A DNA stretch of 64,000 bases from Rhodothermales bacterium (GTDB taxonomy: Bacteria; Bacteroidota; Rhodothermia; Rhodothermales; UBA10348), in contig JAEPNP010000003.1 of the NCBI GenBank assembly GCA_017643395.1, positions 380,769 to 444,768 of the forward strand, written 5' to 3'. Made by a program: the position numbers and the translations under genes. Below the pieces are notes generated by a model. That model saw only the letters and a program-made list of their open reading frames with translations, did no database searches and was not told the DNA's origin. The stretch's first letter is position 1. Each line of letters begins with the position of its first letter. Of the stretch, positions 17,754 through 26,879 are shown one piece after another.

Positions 17754-18691
17754 TGCGACGACTGTTTGCCATATTGCTGGCCGCCGCGTTGACCGGCTGT
17801 GATCTCGGAGATCCTGGCGTGCATTCGCCGGAACCGGTTGTTGAGGCGTGGCTGATTGCCGGAGAGGAATTTCCCCCCATCCGCCTGACCTGGACGCAAA
17901 GCGTGGAGGTGTCCTACGGTTCGGTTCCCGTGGGTATCGAGGGAGCGAACGTGTCCGTGTCCCTGCTGGATGGCACAGGTCAACCGGCGCGCACAGTGGC
18001 CTACATGCATGGCGGGGGAGAGGACGGCTGGTACGTACCCGACATCAGCCCGATGGAGAGTCTCGCGAACTTCGTAGTGCCAGGCGCAACCTATGTGCTG
18101 GAGGCCGTCGTGCCAGGATTCAACGAGCCGGTGCGGGCCACGACCGTGGTGCCGGGCGACTTTGACGTGCGGGGCGTGCCCAATGAGACGGTGGTTTACC
18201 AGTCCACCAATCAGGTGGAGATCGACGTGACCCAAAGCTTCTATCCGGAGCGGGACGCCGTGTACGTGATCACCATGGAGGCCAAGGAGCCTTCATTCGA
18301 CAATCTGACCCCCTTCATTCGTGATGCGCTCTACGGGCTGTCGGAGGGGGAAGCGTTCGACCCCGACGAAATCGACTTCACCGAGCTTGAGGACAACATT
18401 CGCGTCTCGTCTCCACCCCTGAATGAGGCGAACTGGGAAGTCAATCTCGATGGCAGCCTGAAGCTGCGCCTGCCCTGGTTCTTCGTTTCGTTCTACGGCG
18501 TGAATGAAGTCACGGTAGCCGCCATTGACGACAACATCTGGAACTTCCTGCTCGGCGTGAATGCCCAGGAGGGTAACGGCGGTCTGGCGCCCGGAGAAAT
18601 TCCGGCCGTGGACGCCGGAGTGACGGGAGGACAAGGGCTTTTCGGATCGCTCACCCGCGAGGTTCGCCGGGTAACCGTCACCGAGGAATAA
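17753..18691 (+). CDS. DUF4249-type surface lipoprotein
   Basis: A 312-residue lipoprotein whose signal peptide ends in the lipobox LTGC (Cys at residue 16), so it is lipid-anchored, probably in the outer membrane. The mature N-terminus (EPVVEAWLIAGEEFPPIRLTWTQSV) and the following Ig-like strands (GANVSVSLLDG, GATYVLEAVVPG, VRATTVVPG) match the DUF4249 pattern. These proteins usually follow a TonB-dependent receptor, as here with one base of overlap. The function of the family is not established; a ligand-capture lid or partner of the receptor is inferred from the fixed gene order. The family call rests on motif resemblance and gene order, not a profile search. Confidence 0.75.
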   Translation: MRRLFAILLAAALTGCDLGDPGVHSPEPVVEAWLIAGEEFPPIRLTWTQSVEVSYGSVPVGIEGANVSVSLLDGTGQPARTVAYMHGGGEDGWYVPDISPMESLANFVVPGATYVLEAVVPGFNEPVRATTVVPGDFDVRGVPNETVVYQSTNQVEIDVTQSFYPERDAVYVITMEAKEPSFDNLTPFIRDALYGLSEGEAFDPDEIDFTELEDNIRVSSPPLNEANWEVNLDGSLKLRLPWFFVSFYGVNEVTVAAIDDNIWNFLLGVNAQEGNGGLAPGEIPAVDAGVTGGQGLFGSLTREVRRVTVTEE

Positions 18692-18816
18692 TTCGCTGAC
18701 CGGCCCGCGGGGGACCGGGTGGGGAGTGCCCTGGTTCATCCTGTGGTGACGGGCCAGCCTCGCGCAGCCTGCTCGCCTTACGTACGGACTGATTCGGTCG
18801 ATCCTGACTGGGTAGG

Positions 18817-21800
18817 GTGAACCCTGTCAAGATCATATCGACCAAGGCCGCAATGTTGGCCGTGCTGGCACTGACCGGTACGGCGACATCCACTCATGCC
18901 CAGAACGTATCCGTGGACACGCCACGGCTTGTCGTCGGCAGCAGCACCTTCCCCTCAGCCCTGTTCAGGCCGGACGAGACCATTCGCATCGGCTGGTCCC
19001 CGGCTGCGCCAGGCATGCAGCTGAAGATCGGAGACTTCCCCGGGCAGTACGGCCGCGTGAGTCTTGACGTCTCCGGATTGACTACCCGTGAGTTTACGCC
19101 CTCGGGACTGGGGTTGCCCGTCGGAGTCTATCACGCGTCGCTGACGACCTCTGCGGCGACGACACAGGCCGGAATTCGGGCCGAGGCTGCTACCGATCCC
19201 ACTGTGAGGTTCTCCAAGGACTTCCAGCTCGTTGTCGAGTCTCCTGTGGCCCCGACGATTCTGGGCCCACGAGGAACCATCTTCCGATCGACGCCCACGT
19301 TCGAGTGGGAGGCGGTTCCGGGTGTTCCCGCATACGTGCTTGCCGTCTCCAGCACGCCGTTTCAGATCCGGACCAACCCGGTCACCAATGACCCCGTTGT
19401 CGAAGGGCTCACGCCGGTATGGGGTGCCCTGACCACCGAGACCTCGGCCCAGTACGGGCAGTCCTCTCCAGACAGTCCGTTTCCCGATCTGCCCGCGCCG
19501 CCTCTGGTCCCGGGTCAGGAGTACTACTTCACGGTCGTGAACACGTACAGCAAGACCGACGCATCGCTGGTTAGTGAAGCCTTCGGAGGGGTCGTGGCTT
19601 TCACCTACGAGGCGTTTTCAGGGCTCTCCGAACCCCAGTTGGCCGTGCCGCAGCAGGACGCGGAATTTGTCGATTCACGCACGATCCGTTTCGAGTGGGA
19701 GCACGTTCGCGGCGCGGCGTCATACACCTTTACGCTGACCGAGCGCCAGACAATCGGCAGCAGCGTCGGCAATGTGCCGGTGTTTACCACAACGACGCCG
19801 GTGACCAGGATCACGCTGGACGCGTTCCGCCTCCTGCGCCGAGGAGCGTACACCTGGACTGTCATTCCGAATGAACCTGATGGTTCGGCGGGACTCAGCA
19901 GCTCGCGGAGATTCCGCTTTGACACCTCCATGGGAGCGTTCCGCTTTCGTCCGCGCTCAACCGCCGACGACACCCCGGTGCTGGGCGTGCGCGTCACGGT
20001 GACGAACCTGGATGGACGATATGCGCCAGTGGTGCCGTTTGTAAACACCGCCGAGTCGTATGCCGACAGTCTGGTCAGCGGTCGCTACACCTTCACCGCG
20101 ACGCATGAGCAGTTTGCGGATACCACGGTCACCGTTTCCATCGGCGTCGATGAGCGCACCGAGTTCATCCTGCCCATGACGCCCCTGCCGGCGCGTGTCT
20201 CCGGCATCGCCCAGGACTCCGACGGCGCTGCGCTGGACAACGTTCGTGTCGTCATGCAGTCCGGCGACCGGGTGGTGCGCACGGTGCTGACCGATTCAAG
20301 GGGGCGTTTCTCCTTCAGCGTGGCCCCCGGCCGGTACAGTGTGACGGGGTCTCTGGACGGCTATGCAGACGCCGTGCAGGAAATCGATGTCGAGCCGGGA
20401 GCGCAACTTCAACTGTCGGCCCTTGTGCTGGAGCCCGTCGCCGCGTTCGTCACGGGCCGTGTCATCAACGAGTCCGGTCAATCGGTCCAGTTGGCGACGC
20501 TCAGAGCCGAAAGCGGCTCGATGTCGCAGGAGGTCACCACAGACGGTGACGGGGTGTTCAACCTTACCCTGGCGGCGGGGCGATGGGCACTCTCGGCGAG
20601 CAAGGAGGGCTTTCTCGGAGCCAATCCGGTTCAGGTGACCCTGCAACGGGGAGACCGGATCTCGGGAGTGCTGGTTGTACTTACCGAGCAGGCCAGCCAG
20701 GTCAGCGGCACCGTGTTCAGGGTCAGCACGATCGACGGCACCGTGACCAGAGGGGTTGCGGCGGGAGCTACCGTAGAAGCTATTCCTGCGTCCGGGGCGT
20801 TGCTCCAGACGCAAACTGACGCGTCCGGTCGATACGTGTTGTCGCTTGGCAGCGGCGCCTATCGAATCCGAGCTCGTGCCGCAGATGCGCTTGCATCAAA
20901 TCCCGTGGCGTTCGAAATCGGATATGCGGAGTCTGTCGACGGCGTCGATCATGAGCTCAGAACGGCAGAGGCTGCCATCAGCGGTCAGGTGACCGATGCG
21001 GTCGGCGTGCCGTTGGAAGGCGTACGCATCTGGTCGGCCGTGGATGACGATCTGGCTCCGGCCACCACCACCGACGCGGAGGGTCGTTATACCCTGTCGG
21101 TTCGTGCGGGCTCACACACCATCACGGCAGCCAAGCGCGGATTCCTGACCAGGACCGACCAGATTGGCATTGGTCCGGGTGATGAACTGCGCGGTGTAGA
21201 CTTTGCGCTTGGGGCTACGGCCGCCACCGTCTCCGGCCGGGTGTTCAGCGGCGGGGTTCCTGTTCCGTTTGCCCGGGTCGATGCGCGACGAGGGGAGACC
21301 ACGGTGTCTGTCCGTGCCGGGTCCCACGGCTGCTTTGAGTTCGGCTTGTCCGGGGGATCCTGGACCTTTGTAGCCTCCCAGGCCGGCTATGCGACCGCAT
21401 CAATTCCTTCACTGGTCCTGACGGCCGGGCACATTGTGGACGGGCTGGTCCTGGACCTGGAACCGCGCGGTGCCACCCTTCAGGGTTCGGTGACCAGCGA
21501 AGGGGCTCCGGTTTCCGGCGCGCGGATCGCCGTCTCGGGCACCCGGGACGCGACAACCGTTACCCGCACCGATGGACTCTTCGCCTTGCCCGTGACTCCG
21601 GACGAGGGGTTGATGGTTCAGGTCTCTCGCGAGGGCTTCGAGAGCAGGGAGTATGATGTTCCAGCTCTGAACGCGGGTTCGAGGCACACGTTGGCGGTCG
21701 ACCTGAAGCCCGAGAGTGCATCCATTGCGGGGCAGGTCAGCGATGGCTCGGGGGCTGCCGTTCCGAACGCGCTTGTCGTGGCGACACAAGGTGGGCTCGT

Positions 21801-24800
21801 GCACCGCACTCGAACCCGATTCGACGGATCCTATTCCCTGGCGTTGTCCGCCGGCATGCACACCATTCGAGTCTCCGCTGCCGGGATGGCCAGTCAGCAG
21901 CGCGAATTGACGCTCGCGATCGGTGAGCGCAGGAGCGCGGTTGACTTTCGATTGGATGAGACCACGGGAACGCTGCTGGTACAGGTTTTTTCATCTGAAG
22001 GCCCGGTTCAAGCACGGATTGATGCCGCCGCTCAGCTCGGAGAGGGGCGCGTCGCGTTTGCAGACGGATCGGGACTTGCGCGGATCGACAATCTGTCGGC
22101 AGGCATCTACGAGTTGGTCGTGTCGGCGCCGAGATTCCTTGTGGACTCCCTGTCGGGCATCGTGGTATCGCCGGGCGAAAATGTGAGGGCCTCGTCCGAA
22201 CTGGTTCCGGCATCAGCGGCCGTGACCGGCAGGCTGGTTTCATCCGGGCTACCGGTTCCCCAGGCGCTGGTTGCCCTCACCGCAGAAGGTGCATTGAGGC
22301 AGGCCACATCGCAGTCGGACGGATCGTTCCGCATCGGCGGCCTGCCGGCCGGCGTGGCGACCATCCAGGTCGAGGCGGCCGGATTCGAGTCGCTGCTGCT
22401 TCCGGCCGTCACGCTGGCAGAAGCGTCGGAGCGTGACCTGGGCCAGTTGGAGATGACTGCCCGGGCTGCTCGCGTCAGCGGCCTTGTGCGGGACTCGGAA
22501 GACCTGCCGGTGGCGGGCGTATTGGTGCGCGTGACGGGAGGTCTAGGCACCGCGTCCGTCAGGACCAACGGGGAAGGCGCTTTTCTGCTGACCGGTCTCG
22601 CCGCGGGCGACTACCAGGTCACGGCGTCGCGCGAGGGGTATCGGACTCTGGAGACGCAGGCCACCGCTCCGGAAGAGGGTCTGCTGCTGCGCATCGAAGC
22701 CGCAACGGGCAGAATTGAGGGCACGGTCGCGGATGGGAGCGGTGTGCCGCTCGGGTTTCCGGTCCGCGTGGTCGCCAGCTCCTCCGGGGAAACGCAGGCG
22801 GCAGTCACCGGCGAGGACGGCACGTTTGTCATCACCGGACTCGACCCGGACCGCGAATGGTCGGTTCGAACAGGAATCTCAAGGCCGGGGTATGGAAATG
22901 CGAGTCAGGTGGTCCGGTTCAACAGCGAAGGCACGGCACCGGCCATCCAGCTTGTAGTTGCCGTCGAGACGGGCACCATTTCAGGAAACGCCGGCATCCG
23001 ACTTGCCTCGGTCCGGCTCTTGCGCCTGCCAGACTCTGAAGTCGTTGCTGTGACGGGGGCCGGAGAAGGCGGCAGTTTCCTGTTTACGCTCCTTCCGGCC
23101 GGCTCATACCGCGTAGTGCCGGAGCGCTCGGGCGTGAGCTTCCAGCCGGCTTTCAGGGACGTGACCCTGTCTCAGGGGGGCACGGTGGAAGCTTCCTTTG
23201 CCGCTCAGGCTTCGGTGGGGTCCATCGAGGCTCAGGTGGTCAATGTGCTTCGTCAGCCTCAGGTCGGCATCGAGGTGGTGCTTGCAAGTAGCGACGGCCT
23301 CGTGGTTCGCAGTGCCCGAACGGCCGCAGACGGCACGGTGGTGTTTCAGGAGCTCCCGTTGCTGAGGAGCTACACGGTCAGGCCCAGTAAGGCCGGGTTT
23401 TCTGCGAATCCGGCGTTCCGGGAAGTCCAGCTCGTCTCAGCCGTGCCCGTGTTGATGGAGTTTTCCCTTCTTGAGGCAACCGGTCGCATCAGCGGGCGGG
23501 TGGAGGCTCCCGACGGCAGTGCGTTAGCCGGAGCCACCGTTACCGCAGTGCATCTGGCCACCGGCACGTCGATGACGGCGACGGTGAACGAGAATCAATA
23601 CCAACTGGCCAGGCTTAGCGGCGGCAGGTATCGATTGCAGGCCCGCGCCGACGGATACAACCCCGCCTCCAGAGAGCTTCAGCTGGACGAAGGTCAGCAC
23701 GCCTCCGGCGAAGACTTTCTCCTGGATCGGGCGACGGTGCGCGTCAGCGGAAGGGTCCTGTACCAGGGTGCGGGTCAGGCCGGTGTGCGCGTAGTTGCCG
23801 AAGCCCGTGATCGCCTGGAGACGGTCTCCGGACCCAACGGCGTCTACCTGTTCGAGAGCCTTCCGCTGGATCGTCCGGCACCGGACTCGACCGTCTATAC
23901 GTTCCGGTACGAACCACAGGCGGGACGGATGCAGACCCTGGTCTACGCGCTACCGGGGGCACTGGTGGGTCAGGTGACCGTGCTTCCGGACGTGACACTG
24001 GATTCCGGACGCATCACGGTGCAGGTAGACGATGGCTCGAACCCGTTACCGGCCAGCGTGGCGCTGGAGGGTCCGGGAGGACATCGAGTAGAAGGGGAGG
24101 CAGACGAAGGAAACTTTGAGTCGCCGGCCGAGCTGGGACAAGGTCTGTACCGCGTGTCCGTGGATGCTCCAGGCCGGCTGAGGCCCTCAGGCGACGGGAT
24201 GGTGGTCCACTTGCCAGACAACATGGCGCAGGCCAGCCTCCGTGTATCGCTGCCGTTCTTCCACGCCAGTCCGGAAACGGTGTCGAGTGCCGAACCGGTG
24301 ACCATTGCAGTCGAGGTGACTCCCGGCACCGAACTGACCGATGTCTCCGCGGTTGTCACGTACGAATCCGCCGGCGCCGTCCTCGAAGTTCCGATGGCGC
24401 AGGTCTCGGGCAATCTGGTGGCTCAGCTGCCGCCGCTGAGGTCGACCGACCCGGTGCCGTACAGCATACAGGTTGAGGCAGCCGCGTCGGGTCTGACCTA
24501 TCGGCAGTCCGGCCTCACTCTCATTCCTCAGGCGCCCGGAGCATTGGCAAGCGCGCGCATCGAGCCGGCTCTGAACGGGGCAAGGGTGCGATCGGGGGAC
24601 ACGTACGCACTCCAGCTGGTATTGCGGGACGGCCTCGGGTCCTCGATAGAGGATCGATTCACATCGGCCGGCCCCGGCCAGGTTTCCTGGAGCCTGATCG
24701 GCGACGGTGCCGAGATTGCCCCCGACTCCGAGCATCGAGAGCGGGCGACGCTGGTTGTGCACCAGGCCGGAGCATTCCGTCTGGTCGCGAGCATTCGTCT

Positions 24801-25875
24801 TGAGGGTGAGCAGCAGGAAGTCGTGGCCGACTTTGTCGCGGGCGAGTTCTCGCCGGCATCGCTGCTGGTGAGTGTGCCCGAGCCGACCGTCGCGAACGAG
24901 GGAGGCGGCGTGCAGCTTTCCTACAGGGCCGAGACGGCAGATGGAGTCAGTCAGATCCTGGGCGCAGGTCTGCGCTGGAGCGTCGACCCTCCAGGTGCGG
25001 GCTCCGTGAGCTCAACTGGCTTCTTCCAGCCCTCGGACGCCTCTTTCATCGGGCCCGTGGTCATCACGGCTCGGGACGACCGATCGGGCCAGGAAGCCAG
25101 GACTGCGCTCTCGCTGGTTCGTCGTCTGGCACCCGGTTCATCCGCTTCCCTTCACGATGGGCAAGGCGTTCGTTTAACACTGCCCGAAGGCGCCATACCG
25201 TTTTACTCAGAGATCGGGCTGTCCAGGCCGGCGCTTCGTGGTCCCAAACGAAACGCATTCCCGCAGGGCGCGTCCGTGAGACATACCGCAGGGGAGCGTC
25301 TGGTGCGGTTCTCGATGCGCGCCGACGAGGCACTGCCGGGAGATTCCCTGCTGTTGCCGGCCGTCGTCGAACTGCCGTCGGACCCAACCCTGCGCCTGCT
25401 TCAGGGTACCCGCACGCTGGCTCGATTCGACGCGTCAACGCTCAAATGGCACCTTGTCGAGTCAGTCGATGAGGCAGACTTCGTCCGGTCTGATCGCGTG
25501 CATCACCTCTCGGAGTACGGCGTACTGGCTGCGAATGAAGCGCTCGGACTGCGCCACGTCGCCGTGCTGCCGAATCCCTTCTCGCCGACGCTGGCGCCCC
25601 TGAAAATCGGTTACGTGCTGACGACAGAAACGCCGCCGGCATCTGTCAGCGTACGCATCTTCACGACTCGCGGCGAACTCGTACGTACTCTTCTTCAGTC
25701 CGAACCCCAGGAACCCGGGAGGTACGGATCGGCCTCATCCAGAAGGTTGATCACCTGGGACGGGCTGACCGACTCGGGCACGCTGGCCCGCAACGGGCGC
25801 TACCTGATCGAGATCCGGGCCGAGGACACCTCGGGAGTAACGAGCGAGCTGATTCCGGTGGTACTGGTCAAGTGA
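18817..25875 (+). CDS. Giant secreted repeat protein with FlgD-like C-terminal sorting domain
   Basis: A 2352-residue exported protein, GTG start, with a signal peptide ending THAQ (an ATG at 18853 is a possible alternative). Residues about 30-370 hold fibronectin/Ig-like modules (FEWEAVPGVPAYVLAV, FEWEHVRGAASYTF). From about 459 to 1800 there are roughly sixteen degenerate carboxypeptidase-regulatory-like beta-sandwich repeats, each opening with a pattern like SGxVxDxxGxPVxGxxV and containing TDxxGxFxF and a later AGxYxV. About 1800-2230 contains Ig/Big-like segments and a ZU5-like stretch (LTLPEGAIPFYSEIGL). Residues about 2245-2352 form a FlgD-like sorting domain (VLPNPFSP, ITWDGLTDSG, NGRYLIEIRA). 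Its stop overlaps the next gene by 4 nt. I infer a long, rod-like surface adhesin or scaffold; no enzyme motif is visible. Confidence 0.85.
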   Translation: MNPVKIISTKAAMLAVLALTGTATSTHAQNVSVDTPRLVVGSSTFPSALFRPDETIRIGWSPAAPGMQLKIGDFPGQYGRVSLDVSGLTTREFTPSGLGLPVGVYHASLTTSAATTQAGIRAEAATDPTVRFSKDFQLVVESPVAPTILGPRGTIFRSTPTFEWEAVPGVPAYVLAVSSTPFQIRTNPVTNDPVVEGLTPVWGALTTETSAQYGQSSPDSPFPDLPAPPLVPGQEYYFTVVNTYSKTDASLVSEAFGGVVAFTYEAFSGLSEPQLAVPQQDAEFVDSRTIRFEWEHVRGAASYTFTLTERQTIGSSVGNVPVFTTTTPVTRITLDAFRLLRRGAYTWTVIPNEPDGSAGLSSSRRFRFDTSMGAFRFRPRSTADDTPVLGVRVTVTNLDGRYAPVVPFVNTAESYADSLVSGRYTFTATHEQFADTTVTVSIGVDERTEFILPMTPLPARVSGIAQDSDGAALDNVRVVMQSGDRVVRTVLTDSRGRFSFSVAPGRYSVTGSLDGYADAVQEIDVEPGAQLQLSALVLEPVAAFVTGRVINESGQSVQLATLRAESGSMSQEVTTDGDGVFNLTLAAGRWALSASKEGFLGANPVQVTLQRGDRISGVLVVLTEQASQVSGTVFRVSTIDGTVTRGVAAGATVEAIPASGALLQTQTDASGRYVLSLGSGAYRIRARAADALASNPVAFEIGYAESVDGVDHELRTAEAAISGQVTDAVGVPLEGVRIWSAVDDDLAPATTTDAEGRYTLSVRAGSHTITAAKRGFLTRTDQIGIGPGDELRGVDFALGATAATVSGRVFSGGVPVPFARVDARRGETTVSVRAGSHGCFEFGLSGGSWTFVASQAGYATASIPSLVLTAGHIVDGLVLDLEPRGATLQGSVTSEGAPVSGARIAVSGTRDATTVTRTDGLFALPVTPDEGLMVQVSREGFESREYDVPALNAGSRHTLAVDLKPESASIAGQVSDGSGAAVPNALVVATQGGLVHRTRTRFDGSYSLALSAGMHTIRVSAAGMASQQRELTLAIGERRSAVDFRLDETTGTLLVQVFSSEGPVQARIDAAAQLGEGRVAFADGSGLARIDNLSAGIYELVVSAPRFLVDSLSGIVVSPGENVRASSELVPASAAVTGRLVSSGLPVPQALVALTAEGALRQATSQSDGSFRIGGLPAGVATIQVEAAGFESLLLPAVTLAEASERDLGQLEMTARAARVSGLVRDSEDLPVAGVLVRVTGGLGTASVRTNGEGAFLLTGLAAGDYQVTASREGYRTLETQATAPEEGLLLRIEAATGRIEGTVADGSGVPLGFPVRVVASSSGETQAAVTGEDGTFVITGLDPDREWSVRTGISRPGYGNASQVVRFNSEGTAPAIQLVVAVETGTISGNAGIRLASVRLLRLPDSEVVAVTGAGEGGSFLFTLLPAGSYRVVPERSGVSFQPAFRDVTLSQGGTVEASFAAQASVGSIEAQVVNVLRQPQVGIEVVLASSDGLVVRSARTAADGTVVFQELPLLRSYTVRPSKAGFSANPAFREVQLVSAVPVLMEFSLLEATGRISGRVEAPDGSALAGATVTAVHLATGTSMTATVNENQYQLARLSGGRYRLQARADGYNPASRELQLDEGQHASGEDFLLDRATVRVSGRVLYQGAGQAGVRVVAEARDRLETVSGPNGVYLFESLPLDRPAPDSTVYTFRYEPQAGRMQTLVYALPGALVGQVTVLPDVTLDSGRITVQVDDGSNPLPASVALEGPGGHRVEGEADEGNFESPAELGQGLYRVSVDAPGRLRPSGDGMVVHLPDNMAQASLRVSLPFFHASPETVSSAEPVTIAVEVTPGTELTDVSAVVTYESAGAVLEVPMAQVSGNLVAQLPPLRSTDPVPYSIQVEAAASGLTYRQSGLTLIPQAPGALASARIEPALNGARVRSGDTYALQLVLRDGLGSSIEDRFTSAGPGQVSWSLIGDGAEIAPDSEHRERATLVVHQAGAFRLVASIRLEGEQQEVVADFVAGEFSPASLLVSVPEPTVANEGGGVQLSYRAETADGVSQILGAGLRWSVDPPGAGSVSSTGFFQPSDASFIGPVVITARDDRSGQEARTALSLVRRLAPGSSASLHDGQGVRLTLPEGAIPFYSEIGLSRPALRGPKRNAFPQGASVRHTAGERLVRFSMRADEALPGDSLLLPAVVELPSDPTLRLLQGTRTLARFDASTLKWHLVESVDEADFVRSDRVHHLSEYGVLAANEALGLRHVAVLPNPFSPTLAPLKIGYVLTTETPPASVSVRIFTTRGELVRTLLQSEPQEPGRYGSASSRRLITWDGLTDSGTLARNGRYLIEIRAEDTSGVTSELIPVVLVK

Positions 25876-26879
25876 GTTGCTACGTCACGATAGCGCGGAA
25901 TGGCTGGGGTGCAACGACGTTGCGGCTGCTCATGCTGGGCATCTCGTGCATCGCGCTGGCACACGCGGCATCGGCCCAGTCACTGAGCTCCATCCAGGCG
26001 GCATTCGTGGACCCGGGAATCGGCACCAGGCAGGCCGCGATGGGATATGCCGGGACAGCGCTAACCGGCGTCGAGGGGGCTTCCTGGAACCCGGCTTCGG
26101 TGGCGCGTCTTCCGAGGTTGGACGTATCGATGGTCTATATCGACGCCTTCGGCGTAGTGCCCGCGGGCCTTGCACACGTCGGTTTCCGGACCGGGCGTCG
26201 CTGGGGGCTCGCGGTGGGCCTTTCCGAGTCTGGCGACGACGTGCTGCAGGAAACCACCGCTGAGGTGGTCGCGGCCAGGAGATTCGGTCCGTTGTCCGTC
26301 GGGCTCGGCGGCCGGGTGCTTCGCGCTGTGTTTGGCCGCAATGCCCTGGCGCCATCCGATTATCAGGTATTCGATCCGGGGGAAATCGAGGCAGGAATTG
26401 CGCGACAGGTCCAGGGAGATGCGCTGGGCTTCACGCTCGCCGCGGGCGCACAGTACTTCGCCGGGAGGGCAGCCTTCGCAGTCGTCGTTCGCAACCCGCT
26501 GTCCAGCGTGACCTGGAACAGCGGATCAGCTGCTGCCACCAATGCGAGCTATCAGGAAGGACTGCCGCTGGAACTGGTGGTGGGGGCGGCACTGCCGGCG
26601 GGCCCCCGTGCGCAGATCCTGATGGACGTTCGCCCGGCACTCGATCCGGAGCTGGATCATGCGGTACGTGTGGGGGCTGAATGGGGGCCGGTTCCCGTGA
26701 TCACACTCAGGGCCGGCACTGAGAGGCGCTTCAACGGCAGAGGAGACGATGTGCTGACGGCAGGCTTCGCACTTGCCTCCCCCGGTACATCGACATTTCG
26801 GGTGATCGCCTCGTACGCGTACGCCTCAAGCTTTCTCGGCCTGACGCAGCAGGTCGGCATTCGCATGGTGCTGCGATGA
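25872..26879 (+). CDS. PorV/PorQ-family outer-membrane protein
   Basis: A 335-residue protein starting at a GTG that overlaps the upstream stop (GTGA). A signal peptide ends near ALAHAASAQS. The family signature follows: DPGIGTRQAAMGYAGTAL, then SWNPASVARL, as in PorV/PorQ/UPF0164 barrels. The remainder is strand-rich and ends in a barrel-closing QVGIRMVLR segment. Translational coupling to the giant sorting-domain protein and to the next barrel gene makes this the third member of the family in the window placed directly downstream of a cargo-like protein. A role as shuttle or anchor for that protein is an inference from gene order. Confidence 0.75.
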   Translation: MSCYVTIARNGWGATTLRLLMLGISCIALAHAASAQSLSSIQAAFVDPGIGTRQAAMGYAGTALTGVEGASWNPASVARLPRLDVSMVYIDAFGVVPAGLAHVGFRTGRRWGLAVGLSESGDDVLQETTAEVVAARRFGPLSVGLGGRVLRAVFGRNALAPSDYQVFDPGEIEAGIARQVQGDALGFTLAAGAQYFAGRAAFAVVVRNPLSSVTWNSGSAAATNASYQEGLPLELVVGAALPAGPRAQILMDVRPALDPELDHAVRVGAEWGPVPVITLRAGTERRFNGRGDDVLTAGFALASPGTSTFRVIASYAYASSFLGLTQQVGIRMVLR

